Positions 16,840 through 25,917 of a stretch of DNA of 49,772 bases are shown here, piece by piece. The notes beneath the pieces are model-generated. The model was not told the origin of the DNA. It saw only the letters and a list, made by a program, of their open reading frames with translations, and ran no database searches. The position numbers and the translations under genes were made by a program. Source of the stretch: Paraburkholderia elongata (lineage in GTDB: Bacteria > Pseudomonadota > Gammaproteobacteria > Burkholderiales > Burkholderiaceae); the NCBI RefSeq assembly GCF_013177735.1, contig NZ_WOEZ01000327.1, positions 1 through 49,772 of the forward strand, given 5' to 3'. How positions within the stretch are numbered: position 1 is the first letter of the stretch; every line of letters starts with the position of its first letter.

Positions 16840-16946
16840 CGCGCTTAGTGACTTTTGCGGCAACCATTTGATTAATAACGATTTCTCCAGATCGTGCGCT
16901 CTCGAATTGGCTATTTAGACGACTTTAGGTCATTTCTCGGACAACT

Positions 16947-17528
16947 TTGTGTCGTTTGACAGCCGGAAAGCCGCCAACGCTGGCGGCCGTCCGCAAGGCC
17001 GTGGGCGGCGGCAGCTTCACGACCATTCAGGATGCGATGACCGAATGGAAGGCGAAGCGCCAGGCCAAAGAAACGCCGATCAAGGAGCCGGCGCCACAGG
17101 CGTTAACCGACCGGCTTAGCGAGGTCGGCGCGGAGATCTGGAGCATGGCGCTGCAGCTGGCCAATGCTCGCCTCGCGGCAGATCGCGAAACGCTCGAAGC
17201 CGAGCGGGTCCAGATGGAGGCCGACCGTCAGGAGGCTGCTGATCTGGCGGATCAGTTGAACGAAGAACTGGACGCCATGAAGGCACGCTGCGTGGATCTG
17301 GAGGGCGCCGAGCGCGAGACTGCTGCGCGACTCAATGCGGCGCTTGCTGAGGCCAAGGAAGCCGCAGAACGCGCCACACGGGCAGAGACGCGCGCGGCCG
17401 AGATCGAGCGGCGGGCCGATGACCTGAACGCCGAGCTGGGACGCCTGCATGAGCAGAACGCCGCGCTGATTGCCGCTATCAAGCCCCGCGATGGAGAAAA
17501 CGCGCCCCAACCTGCCCGGCGCAAGTGA
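16947..17528 (+). pseudogene. KfrA-like DNA-binding protein missing its N-terminus
   Basis: The readable part (TTG at 16947, 193 codons) begins inside the KfrA N-terminal domain: GKPPTLAAVRKAVGGGSFTT, then IQDAMTEWKAKRQ. A long alanine/glutamate-rich coiled coil follows (about residues 80-180) with a basic end (QPARRK). KfrA proteins are plasmid-borne DNA-binding coiled-coil proteins linked to partition. About 20 residues of the helix-turn-helix domain are replaced by unrelated sequence upstream, so the product is probably not functional. It lies between two groups of end-like repeats, which suggests that it once belonged to a transposon. Confidence 0.65.
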
Positions 17529-17636
17529 GACGCTTCTCGCCTGGCGCAGTCTCGCTTACTTGTCGAGCGGTGCTTGGCTAGGCGTAGCGGCCCGATAACA
17601 TAAATCGCCGGGACCGATTACATCGGCGGTTTCGGG

Positions 17637-17748
17637 ACCACAATGGCTGAGAATATCGGTGCGCCCTGGACCACATTACGTGAGAACCGGCCCACATTAT
17701 TTGAGAACAGCCCGATAACATCGCCCATGAACCACATTGAGCGAGAAC
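17637..17748 (+). repeat. Four imperfect direct repeats (CCACATTA..TGAGAAC type)
   Basis: Copies are at about 17637-17654 (CCACAATGGCTGAGAA), 17671-17687 (CCACATTACGTGAGAAC), 17691-17708 (CCCACATTATTTGAGAAC) and 17732-17748 (CCACATTGAGCGAGAAC). CCCGATAACAT also occurs twice (17591 and 17711). The pattern looks like multiple transposase-binding sites at one end of an element whose body is missing. No gene is visible between 17529 and 18011. Confidence 0.6.
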
Positions 17749-18011
17749 ATTACAGCGGCACGCCGGCCAGCGGTCAGGACGCACGGGTGCCCGCTTTCGG
17801 CCAACTACGGACGTTCATCCACGCCGTTGTGGAGACATTGGGACGTCGACTTGACCGCTGACAGCGGCCCTTCCTTGGACCGTGCCCTCCGGCGTGTCGT
17901 CGGCCGTTCCAGACACTCGTGCTTCGCTGCTTAGCGCTCTCTAATGGCCGCTTTGCGGAACCGCCGCCTACTGGATACATAACTGACTAGCTTGGCCGGA
18001 GATTCAGAATC

Positions 18012-20744
18012 TCAGCGCCGAGCGGCAAAATTGTCGATGTCTCGCTCCTTAGAGAGCATGAAATCCAGAAATGGAATTTCCTTATACTTGCATGTTTGAT
18101 ATATGCTCATTAATATAAGATAACTCTTCAACCCAGGCTCCGTCACCCTTCCATTTGTCAGCTGTCTGTATTTCGCGAACGGCTTTATCGCGTGTTCCGC
18201 ATTGTTGTTGTTCCAAGGTACACCATCAAAGTCGAGAAATGTAAACAGCTTGGATCGATATTTCAATATTCTCTTGGAATACTTCCCGGCAATCTCTGAC
18301 TTAGGCGACCTTTTCTCGATCGCGCCCAAGAACGCGTCAACCTCGTTCTTGTGTTTGCATAGATGACTGCTCTTGAGCCCAAAACGATCAACCGTCCCTA
18401 TTATCGATCTAATCAACTTCCCAAGGGGCTCCACCACGTCTTTTAGTTCTTGGTCAAAAGGATATCTCAATAGATCTTCATTAATGTCTCTGATTAGATG
18501 CATGAGACATTTCTGCTGAGGACATGGCAGAGAGTCATATCCCGCATAGAAATCAGAAATTAGAACGCCATTAAAGCCGGTGAGCAGCTCGTGTAGAAAA
18601 TTAGCCTCCCTCCCATTCCGGTATAGATAGAACACTTCCTCCATATTTGTCATAACCCAAACATACCCGCTACCTTTTTGGAGATCTATCTTGGTTTCAT
18701 CCACATGGATCATACTGCCTCGAATTAGCTTCCGCCGCAAATCGTTGTATGTCCTCAAGTAGAATTCTGCTGCGTAGGTTTTAATGGCGTGAAATCTAGT
18801 GTAATCGACCGGCAGTGAAAAATAATCTTTAACTGTTTTCTCTAGATTCTGGAATGTAACCCGATTCCCAACATGCTGATCGATTGCCCATGACATTAAA
18901 CCATGACCAAAGCGCGACTTACTCCTGAAAGTCTGAGGCACAAATGCCCTGTCACAATCGATACAACAATGATATGATGTGCGGTAGTGAATTACCCATC
19001 TCTTTATCCCTCCGGTTGAAATTCTCAAGTCCAGAGAGTCTCGGGCATGAAACCGGGATAAATCGCGATAAATATTTCTGCCCTTGCAACGCGGGCATAC
19101 TACGGCCCTTAGAGTTACGATCTTGTTGGGGCGAAGACTTGATTTCTGCTTCTTGATTCGTCGTTTTCGACTCTGAATTTTTTTGAAACTCGCATTTGTC
19201 CGAATGTAAATCTTGTCGCGTTGGTAGTCGAAATACGCTCGCTCGGTAATTTCGGAAAACTCGTTCATCGCGAATGGTTTCTTGCCGAATTTGCCAACGT
19301 TGCCCTCCTGCTTGATCTGTTCCACAAATCGAATTCCGCCTTCATTCGAATCGACCGTTTCATCTAACTCTGGCAAGCTCGACAGGAATTCGATCACCCT
19401 TTGCAATGCTAAGCAGTCGTCTTTGTTGTAGGTGATAATGAGATCCCTTGTGGCACTATCGTGAGCGACTTCCCACTTTGCTCTCCAGATTATTGAGTCA
19501 AGTCCCGTGGCAGCAGGAAACGACCATTCAAATCCTAAATACTTAGCTATTTCTTTGAGTTCGTTTGAGTAGGTCGGAAAATAGATTCTTGAATAGATCA
19601 GGGACAAAACGTTTGTTGAACATTTTGTCAAAATATTGTTAGTCGGACCACCTTGAAATAGCATCATAATTCGCTTGAAAACGCGGTCTTCATAGCTCCC
19701 ATAAAAAAATATATGTGCGTTACGGATGCTCGTTATGAATTCGTAAAAACGTCTAAAGAGTTGTGTTTCGCTATTTTGGTCTTCGGCCCAAAAGAACTGA
19801 TATCTCGATATTCCAGATTCAACTATCAGCACTCCTATCAGATAGACAAAGCCACCAGAAGCGTTGCCCTCCATATCAATGTATATAAGAGTAGATGCCT
19901 TCGGCACCTCAGGTCTGGAAACCACGAAAACGCTTTGTTCCCGTAAAGCTAAGGCTTGCAATGGGAAGGAATGGGGCCTACCTCGAGCCTTGACTCTTTT
20001 TCCCCGTCTCCGAAAGCGGAATGTATGAGATAGTTGACCAACGGTCGCGATTCCCTTCCGATTGTACGAGCGAATCTCTCGCTCACTCATTCTGCGCAAT
20101 AGGCTCAAGTCGTCGGTTCGATGGGCCTCGGCGTCGCAGCGATCCTGGTATCTACAGACGCGACAGTGCTCATTGAGCCAGAGAGGTGGTCGTGTGGTCC
20201 CAGTCAGGATATCGCTCACTTCGCTAACGACCTTCTCTGCCTTCACTTGGACTCTGTCGAGATCGATGCGGTGGGATTTATATGTGTTCCCGCTTACAAC
20301 TGTTCCGTATCTTGGTCGAACGTGCTGCAGTTGTTCAAGGGCGCGAGCACCTATGGAGAGTAAAATCCTTTGTGTTTCATCGCTAGGCCCGTCGAGACTG
20401 GCAAAGAGAACTGGTTCGTAGTGAAATGGGCCTAGCGAAGATTCCCCGGGTACCCGTTTTAGGCTTTGCAGATTAAGGGCCAGCGACTCATCCTCGATAA
20501 AGACACTCGCGATATTGGCGGTGCCCCCCTTCAAGTCATCAACCGTGATCGGCTTGTTGCAGGCGACCAAGTCTCGATTATGTGGACCGAGCAGCGCACC
20601 GGTGGCTGCTCGTGTGTACTCTGCTTCTTGATGATGTAGGAACGCCTCGTAGTCCGAGCATTCGGCCACAGCTTCCGTAGCCAACAAATATGCCTTGTAC
20701 TTACAATTCAAGTACTCGGTGATTATTTCGTTCGTTATTTTCAC
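18012..20744 (-). CDS. Cas4/RecB-like domain + RNase H-like exonuclease domain + IS66-type transposase, single polypeptide
   Basis: The 910-residue protein has three parts. Residues 1-210 resemble TM0106-type RecB/Cas4-like nucleases, with four cysteines placed for an iron-sulfur cluster (C14 in YLNCKYKAYL; C194, C197 and C203 in HCRVCRYQDRC). The expected E-x-K catalytic lysine is not seen (HYEPVLF at 108-114). Residues 285-455 form an RNase H-like DEDD exonuclease domain (YIDMEGN with D290 and E292, FYGSYEDRVF, TYNKDDC with D442/D443). Residues 490-910 are an IS66-type DDE transposase with a zinc-ribbon (C550, C553, C593/C594, C597) and catalytic D682 (HVDETKI), D731 (ISDFYAGYDSL) and E850 (NNNNAEHAIKPF). 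There is no internal stop, no IS66 TnpB/TnpC partner and no clear terminal repeat. The sequence is visibly richer in A and T than its neighbours. I recall unstudied database proteins of this make-up, but no known function. Confidence 0.85.
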   Translation of the reverse strand: MKITNEIITEYLNCKYKAYLLATEAVAECSDYEAFLHHQEAEYTRAATGALLGPHNRDLVACNKPITVDDLKGGTANIASVFIEDESLALNLQSLKRVPGESSLGPFHYEPVLFASLDGPSDETQRILLSIGARALEQLQHVRPRYGTVVSGNTYKSHRIDLDRVQVKAEKVVSEVSDILTGTTRPPLWLNEHCRVCRYQDRCDAEAHRTDDLSLLRRMSEREIRSYNRKGIATVGQLSHTFRFRRRGKRVKARGRPHSFPLQALALREQSVFVVSRPEVPKASTLIYIDMEGNASGGFVYLIGVLIVESGISRYQFFWAEDQNSETQLFRRFYEFITSIRNAHIFFYGSYEDRVFKRIMMLFQGGPTNNILTKCSTNVLSLIYSRIYFPTYSNELKEIAKYLGFEWSFPAATGLDSIIWRAKWEVAHDSATRDLIITYNKDDCLALQRVIEFLSSLPELDETVDSNEGGIRFVEQIKQEGNVGKFGKKPFAMNEFSEITERAYFDYQRDKIYIRTNASFKKIQSRKRRIKKQKSSLRPNKIVTLRAVVCPRCKGRNIYRDLSRFHARDSLDLRISTGGIKRWVIHYRTSYHCCIDCDRAFVPQTFRSKSRFGHGLMSWAIDQHVGNRVTFQNLEKTVKDYFSLPVDYTRFHAIKTYAAEFYLRTYNDLRRKLIRGSMIHVDETKIDLQKGSGYVWVMTNMEEVFYLYRNGREANFLHELLTGFNGVLISDFYAGYDSLPCPQQKCLMHLIRDINEDLLRYPFDQELKDVVEPLGKLIRSIIGTVDRFGLKSSHLCKHKNEVDAFLGAIEKRSPKSEIAGKYSKRILKYRSKLFTFLDFDGVPWNNNNAEHAIKPFAKYRQLTNGRVTEPGLKSYLILMSIYQTCKYKEIPFLDFMLSKERDIDNFAARR

Positions 20745-21317
20745 TTTAAAGACCCTCCTGGAAGCAATTACGCAGATGGGTGCTGGTTTTTTCAGGCGCG
20801 GTCTCCGGCGCTGATATTTAATCTCACTTTTGAATGGTGGCCTCGATGAGTTCCGAGATATCGGTGAGGCCTGATTTCGAGATTTATCAAGCTGCTGTTG
20901 CAGAGATGGCGATTAAGTGTTAATCCGCCGGCAGAGCCGGGTACTGCCCAGCATCTGGTGCCGATTCACCCGCCGTCATGGTCCTCGCGTGCGCCATCAG
21001 TTCATCGCTTAGCACGCCGCTTCTCTTCTACGCTTCTTCGTCCGTCTTGCCAATGCCGGCACCAGCGCGTAAGTACAACGGCGCGCGAGTGGCCGATGCC
21101 TTGGGAGCCGCCGTTGAGGTGGCACCGGGTCGAACGGCTCAAGTGGGTCGAACTGAGCCGCTCGACGTAACTATGCTGACCCGTTGATCAGCAACAGTTT
21201 GAGAGTTCGTCTCGAACATGTCACGCACCCGCAAGCAGATCATCGTCCGACTTGAGTGTGGTCTTGCGCGGTGGCAACGGATGCGGTACGGCCACCATTT
21301 CATCAACCGTATAAGGG
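20745..21317. other. Gene-free stretch upstream of the nuclease-transposase fusion
   Basis: No convincing gene is seen. TCAGCGCCG at 18012-18020 is matched by CGGCGCTGA near 20806-20814 in inverted orientation on the two sides of the fusion gene. This is too short to call terminal repeats. GAGATTCAGAATCTC, a perfect palindrome, overlaps the stop of the fusion gene at 17999-18013. Confidence 0.35.
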
Positions 21318-21682
21318 CTAGACAAGCCGTTCTGGAAACGACTCCGCTAAATTATGCTCCATAACAGCCTTGCACACTCCGTCGTACCCAGGAAACGCCG
21401 ATGCAGCTGAGACGCCAAATTGGTGGCATCTTCGCAAAAGATCTGCGGCGAATTTAACTGGCAACGTGATCTTGACCAAGCGATCATGTTCAACTAACTT
21501 CGTTTCCAAAGAAACGTTAATCGTAAAATCCTCGCCTCTGCGACCGGAATTGTTGACCAGCAAAAATGAACCACCTTGAGCAGCAAGATTCGCAGAAGTG
21601 CTCCCCGGAACATGGATAAGTGTTCCTGGTAAATCTGTTTGGATTTGGCTAACCTGGCAACCTTTTGAAGCCGGGGTAGCGG

Positions 21683-22689
21683 ATGAAGTGCGTGGTAGAC
21701 CTGAGCGAAGTCGAGGAAATCACATTGCAGCAGCTTTCGATCAATCACAGGCACCGGGATGCACGCACGCGTGCAGCGGGCCTGTTGCAGCTTGGGCGCA
21801 AGGTCAAGCCGAAGGCCATCGCTGAGCAGCTTGGCGTCAGTGACCAGTCGATCTACAACTGGGCTCGCGCATGGCGCGACGGCGGCGTATGCGCCCTCAC
21901 GGGCGGCCATAACGGCGGCCGGCCACGAGCCCTTTCTGAAGCGATGGTCGCCACGGCGTTGGAAATAGCCCGTGCCGAACCGTTGACCCTTGGCCAGATT
22001 GCGCAACGCGTGCAGGAGATGCGTGGTGAGGCGCTGCCGTGCCGCATCGAAACGCTCGGAGAGGCTCTCAAGCGCGAAGGCTTCTCGTTCAAGCGCAACC
22101 GCTACACCCTGAAAAAAAGCGTGACGAAGAGGCGTTCGCCATGAAGCAGGCCACGCTCGACAAACTTCAGGTCGCCGCCCGCGACGGGCAATGCCGCCTG
22201 TTCTACCTGGACGAAGCGGGCATTTGCGCAGCACCACCGGTTCAGCGCAGCTGGTCACCACGCGGCTTGCCCCATGCCATAGAACCCAACAGCCACTGCA
22301 GGCGCTCGATCATCGGCGCGCTCGACTTCGGCAAGAATGCGCTGATCCATGCCTCGCACACGCGCACCGTCAAGGGACTCCATGTCGTCGAGTTCATCGA
22401 AGCGCTGCTCCAGCAGGGCGATGGCAAACCCACCGTGATCGTGCTCGATAACGCGAGCATCCATCACAGCATCGACCAGGCTACGCTGGATCGCTGGTTC
22501 ATTGAACACAAAACGCTCCTCTTCCATCTGCCGCCATACAGTCCCGAGCTCAATCTGATTGAGATCGTCTGGAAACATTTCAAATATCACTGGCGACGCT
22601 TCGTCACCTGGACAAAAGAAACCATCGACGCTGAGCTCGCCGAACTGCTGAACGGATACGGCACGAAATTCCAAGTCAATTTTTCGTGA
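21683..22689 (+). CDS. IS630-family transposase, made by -1 frameshifting
   Basis: The first frame (21683-22144, 153 residues) carries the helix-turn-helix region (GRKVKPKAIAEQLGVSDQSI and NWARAWRDGGVCALTGG). The second frame (ending at 22689) carries the DDE core: FYLDEAGI, VIVLDNASIHHS and PPYSPELNLIEIVWK. Seven A residues followed by G (22112-22119) in the overlap allow a -1 slip from CTG AAA AAA AGC to CTG AAA AAA AAG. This joins the frames as LKKKRDEEAF, the sequence expected in an uninterrupted family member. Both halves look intact, so the element may be active. The feature covers the fused product. Confidence 0.85.
22113..22119 (+). other. Slippery heptamer A-AAA-AAG for -1 frameshifting
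   Basis: The heptamer lies at the overlap of the two IS630 transposase frames and has the standard X-XXY-YYZ-like form used by several insertion sequences. Confidence 0.7.
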
Positions 22690-23664
22690 ACACTTATATC
22701 GATATTCGGCATTCTGTCGATGCGCATCAAAAATGAAACCGAAGACAGCGATTTTTCTCTGTTTCCCAACGCTCTGTGCGTTGACAGCGCCCACTGCCGC
22801 GAAATAACTTGCGATAATTGAGTTACTCGACCAGTCGAGGAGGCGCGTCGGGATGCCGTGATGCTGGGCTACGGCCATCAGCGGCAAAACCTCGTCTTGC
22901 GGCCAAGAGCTGTTCTCGTAGGAGTTCATTTGCATGATGTTCTGGAAGCCGAAATATTCCCTGAACTTCATTGAATCATTCGGTATTGAAAGGCCGCGCA
23001 TATCACAGTGGTAGATGAACGAATCGAGCAGCCCCCACTCGAAAAGCGTTTGACCGGGATGATCGTCAAAGAGCGCAGGTATCCCCGGTTTGTATTTTTT
23101 TATTACATCCTCGCGATAAACCTGCGGACTCAACAACCAATCACTATCGCTTTGCCCACGATATATGATTCGCGAATTAAGCATCGGCCCAGAGAAGAGA
23201 GGCCCTATCGGTGAAATCAGTTCCCAGAATTCATCCAGTGATTCGCACTCGTGTGTATTCATCACGGCCCTCTCCTATCGGTCACCGCGTCACCAATGAT
23301 TCCAACAATCGACGCTCTTTCGCTGGGAACAAACCTTTATGGTCGAACTATTGTAGCCGTCAACGCAATCCTCTTGTCCGAAGACGGAATTCGTCGGACT
23401 GCGCGTGATTACAAATCAAGGACCCGTAAACGAATTCGGTCACGCGGCAGACTACTTGGAACGGAATCCATTGGACTTGCCGGGTTGGCGACACAGATTG
23501 ATTGGACAGCCGGACGGTGGAATTGGCCCGTCGCACGCCAGCTGCGAAAAGGCTGTGTGCGGCCACTTTCGGTCAATCAGGCGCACGCACGGATGGACAC
23601 TCAGCAGTCGCTTCCGCACGCGGAAGCCGCCATTCGACTTTTGCCAGCGACAGTTAGCCACGTA

Positions 23665-23901
23665 TCAGTCGCGGTACGCAACGACCATCTCGACCGGGTT
23701 GACCGCCAGGAACGGCAGCCACGCCCCGCGTGCCGGGGGTGTCGCAGGCCTGCCGCTGATGAGCAAGCTGTAGCCGGCCTCGACCCAGTCGCCGCAGCGC
23801 TCTACTCGACGGGCGCGGACACTGGGCCTCACACGTGCGATCATTCCGTTCCCGGCGGTCATCAGGCGAAGACATGCTACTGCAATCTGCTCGCGCATCA
23901 C
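23665..23901 (-). CDS. Small hypothetical protein
   Basis: A 78-residue frame reads MMREQIAVACLRLMTAGNGM and ends FLAVNPVEMVVAYRD. The C-terminal half (GDWVEAGYSLLISGRPATPP) looks protein-like, but no family is recognised and no strong ribosome site is seen. It stands alone in the otherwise gene-poor stretch 23263-24335. It may be a remnant. Confidence 0.35.
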   Translation of the reverse strand: MMREQIAVACLRLMTAGNGMIARVRPSVRARRVERCGDWVEAGYSLLISGRPATPPARGAWLPFLAVNPVEMVVAYRD

Positions 23902-24335
23902 CCACCGCTGGCCGGGTCCGTATACCAGCCTGGATTCCGTCCGTTCCGGGTCCGCATGAGATCGAGTATCCGGTTACGCCGGATATTGCTCGCGCGCGCT
24001 TTTCCCTTTCCCTCGCGCCCTCGAGAGGGCCGCCGCTCACGGTTTTCTGATTCCCGAGATACCGTCGCCTTTCACGGGTGGCGATCGTCCCGTTTACCAG
24101 GAAACCGACATGCACGACTTTTTCATTGGACATGGGCGCTGCCGCGCCATGCTCGTCCGATTCGCGGGCGGCATGGCGCTGGCCGCCACCGCCATACCGC
24201 CCATATCACAGCGCGACCGAACGAAGGTGCCGCCGGAACGTATTTCGAAACGTCGCGGAAGGTGCCTCACGGCCAGGCTCCGGGACCTTCACCTTCAATC
24301 CCCGGGGCATCTAGATTGGATCGCTTGTGCGAGTC
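23902..24335. other. Gene-poor stretch
   Basis: Several overlapping frames are open on both strands, as expected in GC-rich DNA, but none has family sequence, a ribosome site and a consistent start. Nothing is called here, nor between 23263 and 23664. Confidence 0.4.
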
Positions 24336-24713
24336 TCATGGCTTTCCGGTGACAAGGCAGATCAGCATGGCCTCCCCGCTGGCCGAAACAGTTTCATGCC
24401 ATTGGTCGGTAAGTTGTAAACCAGTCGAAGTTAAGAGGCCGCACAAGGCTCCCGTTGATGCAAAGTCAAATCGCGCTGCCGAGCCCGATGCGGACGGTGG
24501 CACATTCGCCTTGCATTGAAACATTGAATTGTTGTTGTTGTTCTGCGTGACAACGGCCTTGGTATCGGTCGTGAAGACAAAGTTTCCGTTGCCGTCAGCC
24601 AGACCGCAGCCGCCGGCCGGGTTGATGACCACGGCTGGCGCAGCGTGCGCCATGGGCGCAGCCAATGCGAAGAGTGCAGCCGCGGATGCAAGAACTAGAT
24701 GTCTAGTAAGCAT
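24336..24713 (-). CDS. Small secreted protein
   Basis: The 125-residue protein has a clear Sec signal peptide (MLTRHLVLASAAALFALAAP, then MAHA|APAVV). The mature part of about 100 residues has three cysteines, an asparagine run (QNNNNNSMF) and no recognised domain. AAGGAA lies upstream of the ATG. It is next to, but probably not in an operon with, the Ig-like lipoprotein gene upstream. Function unknown. Confidence 0.75.
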   Translation of the reverse strand: MLTRHLVLASAAALFALAAPMAHAAPAVVINPAGGCGLADGNGNFVFTTDTKAVVTQNNNNNSMFQCKANVPPSASGSAARFDFASTGALCGLLTSTGLQLTDQWHETVSASGEAMLICLVTGKP

Positions 24714-24922
24714 GGCATTTCCTTAGAAATTAATAGAAATCGGATCATCGTGAATACTTGGTCGCAATCAAGAGTTCCGGACATTATGAATTGCGCCCAC
24801 GGACCGTAAATACCTCTGGCTTGATTGTTGCTCAGAGGCCGCTGCCCTCCGTCCCGACATCATGTCGATTCACCATCGAAATCCGCCATGCTGCACCGAT
24901 GATAAGGTCGCGACGGCCCAAA

Positions 24923-25753
24923 CTACCCGGATGTGGTGGGTGCAGGCGTCAAGCTCAACAGCGCATCGGCGCTCGTTGTCGAGCCCGCGCCGCTACGGAC
25001 CTCGACGCTGTATCTGGCGCCGTTGTCGGTGGGCGCGACCGGCGGCGTCGTGTAACTGGCGCCAATGGCCGCTGGAATCGCAACCCCGTTGCGGCGCCAC
25101 TGGTAGGTGGGCGTCTGGCTGCTCTCGACCGCCACGAAGAAGGTCGCGGTCTGCCCGGCGAGCACCGACTGGCTGCGCGGCTGCGACGTGATGCTGGGGG
25201 CCGTCACACCCGTCTCCGGCGGCCTGACGCTGAGTTTGGCACCGGCGCTGGTGACTTTGCCCGTCCCGTCGCTGACGACGACCGAAAAGACCGAGTCCGT
25301 ATCACCGATAGATAGAGCGCCGGTGGTGTACTTCGAACTCGTCGCACCAGCGATCTTGACGTCGTCGATCTGCCATTGATACATCAGCGGCCCGTTGCCC
25401 GACGCGGTCACAGAGAAGGTTGCTGTCTGGCCTGAGGTTACGGCAATGCTTTGCGGCTGTACCGAGATCGAGATGCCGGGTGCGCTGATGGCCTTGCTTG
25501 GCTCCGATGCCGGGTTGCCGCTGGCGCCGGCTTGACTGCCTTCGCTTACACTGACAGCCGTCGATTGGAATCGTGCCTGCGTCGCCGACCCCGAATCGTT
25601 ATCGCCACCGCAGGCGACTAGCAGAACCGACGAGGCGGCCAGTACCAAAGCGAACACCCCCCCCTGCATCACCAATGACAAGCGAACCGCGGGATTGGCT
25701 GCAAGACCAGGCTTAGGGACAGCCATCGCCTGAGCACTTAAGGTTCGGGACAT
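24923..25753 (-). CDS. Lipoprotein with two Ig-like domains
   Basis: The 276-residue protein has a hydrophobic segment ending in a lipobox (SSVLLVACGGD, lipidated Cys near residue 48). A serine/alanine-rich linker follows, then two immunoglobulin-like repeats of about 85 residues. Each contains a SxxPxSxxVxxGQTATFxV strand and a YQW core (VTSGQTATFSVTASG and VLAGQTATFFVAVES). Such proteins are anchored in the outer or inner membrane and often bind surface partners. The true start may be the ATG at residue 29 (MQGGVFAL), which would give an ordinary lipoprotein signal. Substrate unknown. Confidence 0.75.
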   Translation of the reverse strand: MSRTLSAQAMAVPKPGLAANPAVRLSLVMQGGVFALVLAASSVLLVACGGDNDSGSATQARFQSTAVSVSEGSQAGASGNPASEPSKAISAPGISISVQPQSIAVTSGQTATFSVTASGNGPLMYQWQIDDVKIAGATSSKYTTGALSIGDTDSVFSVVVSDGTGKVTSAGAKLSVRPPETGVTAPSITSQPRSQSVLAGQTATFFVAVESSQTPTYQWRRNGVAIPAAIGASYTTPPVAPTDNGARYSVEVRSGAGSTTSADALLSLTPAPTTSG

Positions 25754-25773
25754 TTTGGTCGCTCCTGTTGGAC

Positions 25774-25917
25774 TCAGTTCCCCCCCGGTGCGTCGACCGG
25801 AAAGAACTCGACGGTTGCACCTGGAGCCACGGCCAATACGGGCGTCAGCGTATGGTCCCAGCCTAGGCGGTTCTGATACTCATGAATTGAATGGCGCGTG
25901 CGGGGCATCTCGCTCAT
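25774..25917 (-). pseudogene. Acetamidase/formamidase, N-terminal fragment
   Basis: The 47 codons starting at ATG 25917 read RHSIHEYQNRLGWDHTLTPV, then LAVAPGATVEFFPVDAPGG, which is the start of the FmdA/AmdA amidase family. A run of seven G leads directly into a stop, and the other roughly 270 residues are missing. The Ig-like lipoprotein gene begins just beyond. A deletion has joined the two. Confidence 0.7.

Larger units (their letters stand above)
21619..22694 (+). mobile_element. IS630-family insertion sequence
   Basis: The ends AGTGTTC and GAACACT are inverted repeats. TA dinucleotides flank both sides (21617-21618 and 22695-22696), the target duplication typical of IS630/Tc1 elements. 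The unit is 1076 bases with two overlapping frames for the transposase. It inserted into an FRG-domain gene, whose reading frame is restored by precise removal, which confirms the limits. Confidence 0.92.
21318..23262 (-). pseudogene. FRG-domain protein gene split by an IS630 element
   Basis: The 5' part (23262 down to 22697) encodes an FRG domain: RIIYRGQSDSDW near residues 31-42 and AQHHGIPTRLLDW at 132-144. The 3' part (about 21616 to 21318) encodes the rest: VPGSTSANLAAQGGSFLLVN through FPGYDGVCKAV. Removing the 1076-base IS630 unit plus one TA copy rejoins the frames exactly, giving a 288-residue protein with the junction reading AEYRY-IHVPGS. FRG proteins are named for a Phe-Arg-Gly motif, here YRG. 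They have no settled enzymatic role and often lie in mobile or defence-like settings. A GGAGAGGG ribosome site precedes ATG 23262. As found, the gene is interrupted. Confidence 0.88.

Noticed and set aside
18012..20814. TCAGCGCCG inverted pair as terminal repeats of the fusion element
   Set aside because: Only nine bases, one copy overlaps the stop codon of the gene, and no target duplication is visible outside; chance cannot be excluded.
23251..24519. 422-codon open frame on the plus strand
   Set aside because: Composition is that of a random GC-rich frame; no motif, signal or ribosome site, and it overlaps the end of the secreted protein gene on the other strand.
24694..24707. ACTAGATGTCTAGT, similar to the phthalate operator core
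   Set aside because: Lies inside the signal-peptide coding sequence of an unrelated gene, differs in the outer bases and lacks the TATAATTA extension.
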